Shown piece by piece: positions 16,391-23,565 of a stretch of DNA of 32,937 nucleotides. Each line of letters opens with the position of its first letter. Position 1 is the stretch's first letter. The notes under the pieces are model-generated. The model ran no database searches, was not told where the DNA came from, and saw nothing but the letters and a program-made list of their open reading frames with translations. The stretch is from Saprospiraceae bacterium (GTDB lineage Bacteria > Bacteroidota > Bacteroidia > Chitinophagales > Saprospiraceae): contig JAEUUS010000439.1 in NCBI GenBank assembly GCA_016787545.1, positions 1-32,937 of the forward strand, written 5' to 3'. The position numbers were made by a program, and so were the translations under genes.

Positions 16391-17011
16391 TTGATCAAAG
16401 CTTCCCGCATCGCACACCTGACAGACGCCCGTTACTTCGCCGCCCGTGAAGTAGCCTATCTGGGTTTTAACCTGGAAGAAGGCACCGAAGGATATTTGGA
16501 CCCTATGTATATGAAAGCCATTCGGGAATGGGTGGAAGGACCGAAAATTGTAGGTGAGTTCAGTAGCGCACCCATAGAAGTGGTGCGCGAGTCGGCCTCT
16601 TTTTTTGGTCTGGACGCTGTTCAGGTTTCCGCAGCAGTTCACGGCGATAGGCTGGCTCATCTGGGCGGCCTGGAGGTCATTCTGCAAGTGGAAATTGGTC
16701 CGAATGGACTAAAAATACCTGCAGAAGCCTTGAAGGGCTATGCTGCTCTGGTAGATGTATTATTGTTTGAGGCTACGTCGGATACGGATGTTCAGGAACT
16801 TTTTGCCTCAGATCCCGACTTCTGGTACAACCTTTTCCGGCAAAAACCTTCACTGCTTCAGGCCAATGTACCAGCCGAAGTCTGGCCCGAACTGATCCGG
16901 GAGTATCACCTGGCGGGCCTGGGCCTCACTGGAAGCGAAGAAGAACAAGTTGGCGTGAAATCGTTTGATGAAATAGAAGAAATTTTTGAAATATTAGACG
17001 GTGGACGGTAG
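16391..17011 (+). CDS. Degenerate phosphoribosylanthranilate isomerase (TrpF)-like protein
   Basis: This encodes 206 residues. The whole chain follows the TrpF (beta/alpha)8 pattern: LTDARYFAAREVAYLGFNLE matches the family's 'EDA...GADxxGFxF' segment, then come IVGEFSSAP, LDAVQV, VDVLLF and, near the end, LGLTGSEEEQVGVKSFDEIEEIF, which parallels 'DvSSGvE..pGvKd'. The catalytic Cys of the KICGIT motif is Ser here (KASRIAHL). The 'LLD' catalytic Asp region reads LLFE, QLHG reads QVSA and the GGTG phosphate loop is missing. It is therefore probably not an isomerase. The TTG start at 16391 places residue 3 at the position of the family's first strand. No other trp gene is nearby. The last residues (LDGGR) come from the first unit of the following repeat. 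Confidence 0.7.
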   Translation: MIKASRIAHLTDARYFAAREVAYLGFNLEEGTEGYLDPMYMKAIREWVEGPKIVGEFSSAPIEVVRESASFFGLDAVQVSAAVHGDRLAHLGGLEVILQVEIGPNGLKIPAEALKGYAALVDVLLFEATSDTDVQELFASDPDFWYNLFRQKPSLLQANVPAEVWPELIREYHLAGLGLTGSEEEQVGVKSFDEIEEIFEILDGGR

Positions 17012-17191
17012 ACGGCCTACGGTGAACGGCCTACGGTGGACGGTTTTTGGGCTCGGGGTAGTCAGAAATGCTCTTTTTCCCCGAGCCCAAAAACCGTCCA
17101 CCGTCCACCGTCCACCATCCACCGTCCACCGTCCACCGTCCACCGTAGGCCGTCCACCGTCCACCATCCACCGTCCACCGTCCACCGTAAC
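16999..17191. repeat. GTCCACC tandem array with 21-bp hairpin before xth
   Basis: Units of GGTGGACGGTAGACGGCC type (16999-17040) are followed by a perfect 21-bp stem: 17038-17058 is complementary to 17079-17099 around a 20-base loop. Then come about a dozen copies of the 7-bp unit CGTCCAC with CATCCAC variants to 17189. The array ends about four bases before the xth ATG. The left edge reaches into the last codons of the TrpF-like gene. Confidence 0.88.
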
Positions 17192-17192
17192 T

Positions 17193-17960
17193 ATGCTCAA
17201 CATCATTTCATACAACGTCAATGGTATCCGTTCTGCCATATCCAAGGGATTTTGGGAATGGATGGCCACAGAAAACCCTGATATTATTTGTTTGCAGGAG
17301 GTAAAAGCCCTGCGCACAGACGTGCCATTGCTGGAACTGGAGGCTTTGGGTTACGAACATCACTGGTTTGAAGCCGAGAAAAAAGGCTACAGCGGGGTGG
17401 CTACTTTTTGTAAAAAATCGCCTACTCTGGTGGCACAAGGCTGCGGCATGCCGGGCTACGACGGCGAGGGCCGGATTTTGCGCACAGATTTTGGCGATTG
17501 GACCTTGCTGAACTGCTATTTCCCTTCAGGCACTACAGGCGATGTACGTCAGGCGTTCAAGATGCGGTTTCTGGAGGATTTTTCCGGTTGGGTAGAAAAT
17601 CTTCGGAAAGAACGACCCAAACTGATCATTGTGGGCGATATGAATATTGCCCACGAAGAAATAGATATCCATGATCCGAAAGGCAACAAAAACAGCTCCG
17701 GCTTCCTGCCTGAAGAACGCGCCTGGATGACCCAATGGCTGGCCCAGGGTTTTACCGATGCATTCCGGTTCAAAAATCCTGAAATGGCAGAATACAGCTG
17801 GTGGAGTTTTCGGGCCGGTTCAAGAGCCAGAAATAAAGGCTGGAGGATTGACTATCAGGTGGTTACTGACAATCTAAAGGACAAAATCACTTACGCCAGG
17901 CAGTTGAATGATGTGGTACATTCCGACCATTGTCCGGTGAAGGTGCTGGTGGATTTATAA
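17193..17960 (+). CDS. xth: Exodeoxyribonuclease III / AP endonuclease
   Basis: This encodes 255 residues that incise DNA at abasic sites and degrade 3' ends in base-excision repair. The ATG at 17193 gives MLNIISYNVNGIRSA, the standard family opening. An in-frame upstream ATG at 17001 only translates the tandem repeat. Metal and catalytic residues are visible: Asn8, Glu36 in LQEVKA, the Tyr region in NCYFPSG, GDMNIAHEEIDI (Asp and Asn), GWRIDYQ, and HSDHCPV near the end with the Asp-His pair. The length is typical. It probably depends on transcription through the repeat or on a promoter hidden in it, because no separate promoter is seen. Confidence 0.94.
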   Translation: MLNIISYNVNGIRSAISKGFWEWMATENPDIICLQEVKALRTDVPLLELEALGYEHHWFEAEKKGYSGVATFCKKSPTLVAQGCGMPGYDGEGRILRTDFGDWTLLNCYFPSGTTGDVRQAFKMRFLEDFSGWVENLRKERPKLIIVGDMNIAHEEIDIHDPKGNKNSSGFLPEERAWMTQWLAQGFTDAFRFKNPEMAEYSWWSFRAGSRARNKGWRIDYQVVTDNLKDKITYARQLNDVVHSDHCPVKVLVDL

Positions 17961-18047
17961 TCTACAGAAAAAAAACGTCCAACCCGGAAACCAATTACCC
18001 TAAAAAAGGTTTGAGGCACTGCACCCCTCTTTCTTGCCCCGCACAAT

Positions 18048-19820
18048 ATGGCTGATCAAGCTCAAAAGTTCAATTTCTCTCTCTTCCGGCAGGTCATGCG
18101 CATGGTGAAGCCTTACCAAAAGGTCTTCTGGCTCACCGTGGTACTTACCCTCATACTCTCCCCGCTGGCTGTCCTGCGCCCCAAACTCATTGAGCGTATG
18201 GTAGACGACGCCATCGTGCCGGGAGACATTGCCGGGTTGACCTTTATGACCAGTCTGATCCTGGGGGTGTTGCTGCTGGAAGTCGTACTGCGCTATTTTT
18301 TCCTGTACCATGCCGACTGGCTGGGGCAGGCCACCATCCGCGACCTTCGGGTAAAGATATTCAACCACATTACTTCGCTGAATCTCAGGTACTTTGATAA
18401 AACACCCATTGGACAAAGCACTACGCGTACGATCAACGATATTGAGGCCATTAATACCATCTTTAGTGAAGGCAGCGTAACCATCCTGGCTGATTTGATG
18501 ACCATCTTGGCGGTATTGATTGTCATGTTTACCACTTCCTGGAAACTGACATTGGTGGTACTTTCCGTTTTCCCGTTGCTCATTTGGGGTAGTTATCAGT
18601 TCAAGGAAAGTGTGCGCAAAAGTTTTGAAAAAGTGCGCAACCACATTGCCACCATGAACGCCTTCCTGCAGGAACGTATCAGCGGTATGCGCATCGTTCA
18701 GATCTTTAACGCCGAATCCCGGGAAGCAGAGAAATTCAAAAAAATTAACCACGACTATACCTCTGCCAACCTGAAGGCCATTTTTGCTTACGCCATCTTC
18801 TTCCCCGTGGTAGATATCATTTCTGCCCTTTCGCTGGGCCTGATGGTGTGGTATGGCGCCCGCGGTGTATTGAGTGACGATATTTCCATTGGTATTCTGG
18901 TAGCATTCCCGCTGTATATCAGCATGTTGTATCGTCCAATCCGGATGCTGGCCGATAAATTCAATACCCTGCAAATGGGCCTGATTGCGGCAGAAAGGGT
19001 GTTTAAATTGTTGGAAAACAAGGAAACCGTTCAAAATTCGGGGCATCTGGCGCCAGAAAAACTCAAAGGGGAGGTTGCCTTTGACAAGGTCTGGTTCTCC
19101 TATTCCGATAATCTGGAAACCGATGCCCAATTGCGCGATGTTTCCTTCCGGATTCAGCCCGGCGAAACCCTGGCCATTGTGGGCAGTACCGGCAGTGGTA
19201 AAACCACCATCATCAGCCTGCTCAACCGTTTTTACGAAATCCAGAAGGGCTATATCCGTATCGATGGTCAGAAACTGCATGATTACGATGTATTTGCCTT
19301 GCGCCGGCATATTGCGGTGGTGTTGCAGGATGTTTTTCTGTTTTCCGGGACGGTGCTTGAAAACATCACCCTGCGCGACCCCAATATCACGGAAGAACAG
19401 GTGATCGAGGCCGCCAAAATGATTGGTGCGCACAAATTCATTAAAAAGCTACCGGGCGGCTACCACTATCAGGTGATGGAACGCGGCGCTACCCTGTCCA
19501 TGGGCCAACGCCAGCTTATTTCCTTTGTTCGGGCGCTGGTATTCAATCCGGATATTCTCATACTCGATGAAGCAACCTCTTCCATCGATCCGGAATCTGA
19601 AGGCATTATCCAGCATGCCATTGAGAAGCTGATTGCTCGTCGCACCAGCATCATCATTGCGCACCGACTCAGCACCATCCGCAGGGCAACCAATATTCTT
19701 GTGCTCGACAAAGGGGAAGTGAAAGAGTTTGGGCCGCATGAAACGTTGCTGGGCATTGAAAACGGTAAATACCGCGAACTGTATGAAAAACAGTTCATGA
19801 CCGCTGCTGCTGCGGCATAA
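18048..19820 (+). CDS. ABC exporter, fused permease and ATPase (MsbA/BmrA-like)
   Basis: This encodes 590 residues: a type-I exporter half-transporter working as a dimer. Residues about 1-330 are the transmembrane domain with six predicted helices, including the coupling-helix-like stretch LNLRYFDKTPIGQSTTR. Residues about 345-585 are the ATPase, with Walker A GSTGSGKTT, signature LSMGQRQL, Walker B ILILDEATSSID and H-loop IIIAHRLSTI. The substrate may be a lipid, glycolipid or drug; sequence alone does not say. The SGNH-like gene starts 10 bases after its stop, indicating one transcript. The preceding 87-bp gap after xth shows no clear promoter. A long antisense frame across this gene is a codon-bias shadow. 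Confidence 0.92.
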   Translation: MADQAQKFNFSLFRQVMRMVKPYQKVFWLTVVLTLILSPLAVLRPKLIERMVDDAIVPGDIAGLTFMTSLILGVLLLEVVLRYFFLYHADWLGQATIRDLRVKIFNHITSLNLRYFDKTPIGQSTTRTINDIEAINTIFSEGSVTILADLMTILAVLIVMFTTSWKLTLVVLSVFPLLIWGSYQFKESVRKSFEKVRNHIATMNAFLQERISGMRIVQIFNAESREAEKFKKINHDYTSANLKAIFAYAIFFPVVDIISALSLGLMVWYGARGVLSDDISIGILVAFPLYISMLYRPIRMLADKFNTLQMGLIAAERVFKLLENKETVQNSGHLAPEKLKGEVAFDKVWFSYSDNLETDAQLRDVSFRIQPGETLAIVGSTGSGKTTIISLLNRFYEIQKGYIRIDGQKLHDYDVFALRRHIAVVLQDVFLFSGTVLENITLRDPNITEEQVIEAAKMIGAHKFIKKLPGGYHYQVMERGATLSMGQRQLISFVRALVFNPDILILDEATSSIDPESEGIIQHAIEKLIARRTSIIIAHRLSTIRRATNILVLDKGEVKEFGPHETLLGIENGKYRELYEKQFMTAAAAA

Positions 19821-19830
19821 CCTGTGAGCA

Positions 19831-20712
19831 ATGAAACATATACTCTGGTACACCTTTTGGCTGCTGCTCTTGTTTGCCGGAGATCGTATCGGGGGGCATT
19901 TACTGCGCGATAAAGCCCTGCACAGCGAATTTCGGTATGGCAAATTGTACCGCAGGCAGGCCGCGGCAGACTTGTTGTTGCTGGGCAATTCAAGAGGTTT
20001 ATGTTTTTACCAGCCATATATCGAAGAAATTACGGGACGCAGCACCTGCAACCTGAGTTACAACGGCTTGCCCATGAATGCGGCCAGGTGCCTGGTACTG
20101 GATTTTCTGGATCTGAAAAATTTTGAGTGGGATCTAAAGACACAGCAGATGTTGATCGACATAACCCTCTGCGATCGGGATAATCCATCCCTGCTGCCGG
20201 GTTTTTTGCCCTATATTAGTCGCTCCAAAAACCTGGACACCCTGATCAGAAACCAGTTGCCCAAGGTTTGGTGGGGCGCACAGGTATCGCATTTATACCG
20301 GTTCAACCACGAAGTGTACCAACGGTCATTATACTACCAAAACCGTTCCGACAAAGACTGGCTCCTCGACCGAGAAATTACCCCCGACATGGCGGCCAGG
20401 GCTGCCCAAAACAGCTATGACCTGGAAATTCACCCCCATTTAATACAGCAATTGGCTGAAACGGTTTCCTCGGCAAGGCATACTGCCGGATGGGATGTAC
20501 GATTGCTGATTGGTCCTTATTTTCCCGGATTTCAGGTAAAAAACCTCGATCAGCTTAAAGCGGAAGTAGAAAAGGCCACAGGATTGCCTGTGCATGATTA
20601 CCGCAACGCCATTACCGACCCAACAGCCTTTGGAGATTATATGCACCTCAACAAAAAGGGAAGCATACAATACATGGACCTACTCAAAAAAGACGGTTTT
20701 TTCGGGCTTTAA
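19831..20712 (+). CDS. Membrane-anchored SGNH/GDSL-like hydrolase, function unknown
   Basis: This encodes 293 residues. A single N-terminal hydrophobic anchor (residues about 4-18) suggests that the catalytic part faces the periplasm. LLLGNSRG places a candidate nucleophile Ser54 in a block-I-like position, and GDYMHLNKKG near the C-terminus gives the Asp269-x-x-His272 pair expected of block V. Between them, LSYNGLPMNA may supply the Gly/Asn oxyanion elements. Such proteins often add or remove acyl groups on exported polysaccharides or lipids. Its gene lies 10 bases after an ABC exporter, which fits a joint role in exporting and modifying an envelope component. The substrate is unknown, and the fold is inferred from short motifs only. 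Confidence 0.65.
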   Translation: MKHILWYTFWLLLLFAGDRIGGHLLRDKALHSEFRYGKLYRRQAAADLLLLGNSRGLCFYQPYIEEITGRSTCNLSYNGLPMNAARCLVLDFLDLKNFEWDLKTQQMLIDITLCDRDNPSLLPGFLPYISRSKNLDTLIRNQLPKVWWGAQVSHLYRFNHEVYQRSLYYQNRSDKDWLLDREITPDMAARAAQNSYDLEIHPHLIQQLAETVSSARHTAGWDVRLLIGPYFPGFQVKNLDQLKAEVEKATGLPVHDYRNAITDPTAFGDYMHLNKKGSIQYMDLLKKDGFFGL

Positions 20713-20780
20713 CCTTGTCTTAAGTGACCGGATAAGGCACTCCGAGTCTTGATTTAGAAGGCACAAAGGCGCGAAGCCTT

Positions 20781-20812
20781 ATTGTCGGGGTGACTCCAGT
20801 CACCCCGACAAT
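20781..20812. repeat. Perfect 32-bp palindrome
   Basis: Bases 20781-20795 (ATTGTCGGGGTGACT) are exactly complementary to 20798-20812 around a central CC. It follows a short AAGGCACAAAGGCGCGAAG unit (20758-20776) of the type seen at sites B, C and E. It lacks a T-tract, so a simple intrinsic terminator is unlikely. Confidence 0.8.
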
Positions 20813-20831
20813 ACAGCCCGGCCGGACGCCA

Positions 20832-20910
20832 ACTCAAACACTCAAACACTCACAAACTCAAACACTCAAACACTCACAAACTCAAACACTCACAAACTCA
20901 AACACTCAAA
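20832..20910 (+). repeat. ACTCAAAC / ACTCACAA tandem array ahead of a start codon
   Basis: About ten units of 7-8 bases (ACTCAAAC, ACTCACAA) run up to one base before the ATG at 20912. Higher-order copies of ACTCAAACACTCACAA are visible. A single ACTCAAACACTC also precedes the DUF3667 gene at 4296-4307. Confidence 0.8.
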
Positions 20911-20911
20911 T

Positions 20912-21628
20912 ATGCGTAAGTCATTCTTTTTCCTGCTGCTGCTCTCTACGTTTACTTTTTCCTCCTGCGATGTTTTGCAGGAAGTAGCCAATCAGGCACT
21001 TTCCGAGCCTTCTTTGGCAGAAATTGGTCAGGGTTTGAAAGAAGCCCTCAAAAATGGTATTTCCAAAGGTGCAGATGCGCTTTCGCAGCGCGATGGCTAC
21101 TACAAGAGCGCCTACAAAATCCTGTTGCCGGCAGATGTGCGTAAGGTAACCGACAAACTCAAAAATGTACCTGGATTCAGTAACCTGGAAAACGAGTTGC
21201 TGGAAAAAATGAACCGCGGGGCAGAAGACGCAGCCAAAGAAGCCAAGCCAATTTTTGTTTCTGCCATTACCAGCATGACCTTTAGCGATGCCACCAATAT
21301 CCTGCTTGGTTCTGACAATGCAGCTACGGAATACCTGAACCGCACCACCAGTCAGCAATTGTACGATAAGTTCAATCCGAAAATTGTATCTTCATTAGAT
21401 AAAATCGGCGCCAACAACCTCTGGAAAAAAGCGGCTGATGCCTACAACAAAATCCCGCTTGTAACCAAGGTTAACAACGACCTCGACGACTATGTGACCA
21501 AAGAAGCCCTGAAGGGTTTGTTTGCTAAAATTGCCGAAGAAGAGAAAAACATTCGCCGCAACAAAGGCTCTCGTACCACCGACCTGCTGAAAAAAGTATT
21601 TGCGAAGCAAGACGCCAACCGTAAGTAA
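20912..21628 (+). CDS. DUF4197 family lipoprotein
   Basis: This encodes 238 residues. The signal sequence [19 protein letters not shown] ends in a lipobox-like FSSC, so Cys19 is the probable lipidated residue. The rest matches the DUF4197 family: [29 protein letters not shown] text, then [53 protein letters not shown] and a closing [18 protein letters not shown]. It is mostly helical and of unknown function, though widespread in Gram-negative bacteria. It lies after the repeat-filled gap behind the SGNH-like gene and converges with the coiled-coil gene across site E. Confidence 0.88.
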   Translation: MRKSFFFLLLLSTFTFSSCDVLQEVANQALSEPSLAEIGQGLKEALKNGISKGADALSQRDGYYKSAYKILLPADVRKVTDKLKNVPGFSNLENELLEKMNRGAEDAAKEAKPIFVSAITSMTFSDATNILLGSDNAATEYLNRTTSQQLYDKFNPKIVSSLDKIGANNLWKKAADAYNKIPLVTKVNNDLDDYVTKEALKGLFAKIAEEEKNIRRNKGSRTTDLLKKVFAKQDANRK

Positions 21629-21631
21629 AGG

Positions 21632-21788
21632 CACGAAGTGCAATAAGGCGTAAAGGCACTAAGACGCGAAGGCACAAAGGCGCAAAGAGGGTGTCCCAAA
21701 TGTAATTTTTACCCCAGAGGCGCGGAGGCGCAGAGGTGTAAACAATTGGTAACCAACCCTCTGCGTCTCTCCGCCTCTGCGGTAAAAA
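21632..21788. repeat. Inverted composite array at a convergent junction (site E)
   Basis: The opening units resemble AAGGCACAAAGGCGCAAAG (21632-21690). They are followed by TTTTTACCCCAGAGGCG (about 21706-21722) and GGAGGCGCAGAGG, whose complements CCTCTGCGTCTCTCCGCC and TCTGCGGTAAAAA lie at about 21758-21788. The sequence is closely related to the modules at sites B and C. It again fills the space between two stop codons. Confidence 0.85.
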
Positions 21789-21802
21789 GAAATTAGCCTC
21801 CT

Positions 21803-22195
21803 CTACACGTCCTTAGTGCCGTCTTCACCGGCGACGTAATCCTTGGCTTTTTGCCAGAAGTCTTTGCCTTCTTCTGCGAGTTCGTTGGCTTCTTCCTTTA
21901 CTTCACCTACTATTTCTTTGGCTTTGTCGCTCAGGTAACCCAAAGCGCCGCCTTCATGCGCTTCAATATTGGCTTTGGCAGCCTGTGCTTCTGCCATTTT
22001 TGCGGCAGCTTCGGCTTTGGCTTCAGCAGCCATCGCTTCGGCCTTTTCACTCAGTTCCTGAAATTTTTCTGAAGCCACTTCTTTCAGTTCGCCTAATTTA
22101 ACTGCTGCCGCCGCCGCTGCTTGTTCCGCTGCTTCACTTGCTTTGTCAAGCGTTTCTTTTGCGGTATCGGATGCTTTTTTCCAAAAATCTTCCAT
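21803..22195 (-). CDS. Ala/Lys/Glu-rich coiled-coil protein, LEA- or YtxH-like
   Basis: This encodes 130 residues of unknown function. The ATG at 22195 (MEDFWKKASDTAKETLDKAS) is preferred over an in-frame ATG at 22339 that would overlap the pepT coding region. Almost the whole chain is amphipathic helix with 11-residue-like periodicity and many Ala, Glu and Lys residues, and no signal peptide. The text (KASEAAEQAAAAAAVKLGELKE, KAEAAAKMAEAQAAK) recalls late-embryogenesis-abundant or YtxH-type stress proteins, but composition alone drives that similarity. FWKKA near the start and FWQKAK near the end form a repeated motif. It lies 106 bases downstream of pepT on the same strand. Confidence 0.65.
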   Translation of the reverse strand: MEDFWKKASDTAKETLDKASEAAEQAAAAAAVKLGELKEVASEKFQELSEKAEAMAAEAKAEAAAKMAEAQAAKANIEAHEGGALGYLSDKAKEIVGEVKEEANELAEEGKDFWQKAKDYVAGEDGTKDV

Positions 22196-22301
22196 GGTTG
22201 AAAATGTTGATGAATGTATTTGTGGGTATATGACGCAAAATCGCCCAAAAGTTACCTTTTCAGGAACCTTTGGGCCATAAATATACGTAAATTTTTCGGA
22301 T

Positions 22302-23537
22302 TTAGCAACGCTCTTCCCAAACTTGTGCGAGGTGCACAACTGTTTCGGCCGCTTTATTCATATCCTGTACCGATACCCACTCCTGTTTGGAGTGAAAAGC
22401 GTGTTCTCCGGCAAAAAGATTGGGACATGGAAGGCCCATGAACGATAAACGTGAACCATCGGTGCCGCCCCGAATGCTGCTTTGAATAGGATTGGGGAAA
22501 CCTGCGCGTTTGAGCGCTTCCAAGGCGTTATCAACCACCTGCGGGTGGCGTCTGAGTACCTTGCCCATGTTGCGGTATTGTTCGCTGATTTTAACATCGG
22601 CGCGACTGTTAGGAAATGGCTTGAGTGCCGCATCCACTATTTTTTGGATGGTTTTGGCGTGGCGTTTCAAACCTCCTTCTGTGAAGTCACGGATGATCAT
22701 TTTAATAGTGGCTTTTTCCAAATTACCTTCAATGTGCACAGGATGGATGAAGCCCTCGCGACCTTCAGTGTGTTCCGGACTCAATTTGTCAGGAAATTTG
22801 GCTACTATCCGGGAAGCAATTTTGAGGGCGTTTTCCATTTTGCCTTTGGCAAAACCAGGATGCGCCGAAACGCCATGTACGGTAATAACGGCCCCATCAG
22901 CGCTAAAGGTTTCATTTTCAATGCTGCCCGCCGTTTCGCCATCAATGGTGTATCCAAATTTGGCGCCCAATTTTTTCATGTCTACTTTATCCACACCACG
23001 GCCAATTTCTTCATCAGGTGTAAACAGGATACGGATTTTTCCGTGTTTGATCTTTTTATCCGACACCAAAATATTGGCAGCGCTCATGATGGCTGCTACA
23101 CCGGCTTTATTGTCGGCGCCCAATAGGGTAGTGCCGGAGGCGGTAATGATGTCATTTCCAATTTGATCCTTCAAATCCGGGTGTTCGTTCATTCGAATAA
23201 CCACCGATTTGTCGTCGGGCAAAATCAGGTCCTGACCTTTGTAATTAGTGTGGATCAAAGGTTTTACTCCTTCGCCGGAACAATCAGGAGAAGTGTCCAT
23301 ATGTGAGCAGAAGCAAATCACGGGCACTTTTTTTTCCGTATTGGCCGGAATGGTGGCGTACACATATCCGTGCTCATCTAAATGGGCGTCTGAAATGCCC
23401 ATCTCAAGCAATTCCTGAACCAGAACCTTGCCCAGGTTCTTTTGTTTTTCTGTGCTGGGGCATGTTGGGCTATTGGGGTCGCTTTGGGTGTCAATGGTTA
23501 CGTAATGTAAAAAACGCTCTTTCGCGGTATGGACCAT
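22302..23537 (-). CDS. pepT: Peptidase T (tripeptide aminopeptidase)
   Basis: This encodes 411 residues of cytoplasmic metalloaminopeptidase (M20B) that removes the N-terminal residue from tripeptides. Key elements are CFCSHMDTSPD (first zinc His and the following Asp), LGADNKAGVAAI (bridging Asp), FTPDEEIGRG (catalytic Glu pair), YTIDGETAG, the dimerisation-domain His in SAHPGFAKG, and RGGTDGSRLSFMGLPCPNLFAGEHAFHS near the C-terminus. The length and order are typical. The ATG at 23537 opens MVHTAKERFLHYVTIDTQSD, matching the family. It follows the protease gene by 28 bases, so it may belong to the same transcript. Those 28 bases are mostly copies of an 8-bp repeat. Confidence 0.95.
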   Translation of the reverse strand: MVHTAKERFLHYVTIDTQSDPNSPTCPSTEKQKNLGKVLVQELLEMGISDAHLDEHGYVYATIPANTEKKVPVICFCSHMDTSPDCSGEGVKPLIHTNYKGQDLILPDDKSVVIRMNEHPDLKDQIGNDIITASGTTLLGADNKAGVAAIMSAANILVSDKKIKHGKIRILFTPDEEIGRGVDKVDMKKLGAKFGYTIDGETAGSIENETFSADGAVITVHGVSAHPGFAKGKMENALKIASRIVAKFPDKLSPEHTEGREGFIHPVHIEGNLEKATIKMIIRDFTEGGLKRHAKTIQKIVDAALKPFPNSRADVKISEQYRNMGKVLRRHPQVVDNALEALKRAGFPNPIQSSIRGGTDGSRLSFMGLPCPNLFAGEHAFHSKQEWVSVQDMNKAAETVVHLAQVWEERC

Positions 23538-23545
23538 GGATGGGT

Positions 23546-23565
23546 GAGTGAATGAGTGAATGAGT
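23546..23565 (-). repeat. ACTCATTC short tandem repeat between protease and pepT
   Basis: Two and a half copies of ATTCACTC (minus strand) directly follow the stop of the protease gene and end eight bases before the pepT ATG. Confidence 0.6.

Noticed and set aside
17001..17192. N-terminal extension of exodeoxyribonuclease III rich in STVHRPP
   Set aside because: It is the translated tandem repeat; the conserved enzyme start is at 17193.
18000..19433. 477-codon open frame on the minus strand across the ABC exporter gene
   Set aside because: It lies opposite a well-supported exporter with all ATPase motifs; its composition (His, Gly and Gln rich) and lack of any family text mark it as an antisense shadow.
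20832..20910. CRISPR array or origin iterons
   Set aside because: Units of 7-8 bases without spacers, no replication initiator gene nearby, and the array simply abuts a lipoprotein gene.
22196..22339. Longer N-terminus for the coiled-coil protein
   Set aside because: It would overlap the 3' end of pepT and has a composition unlike the Ala/Lys/Glu-rich protein.
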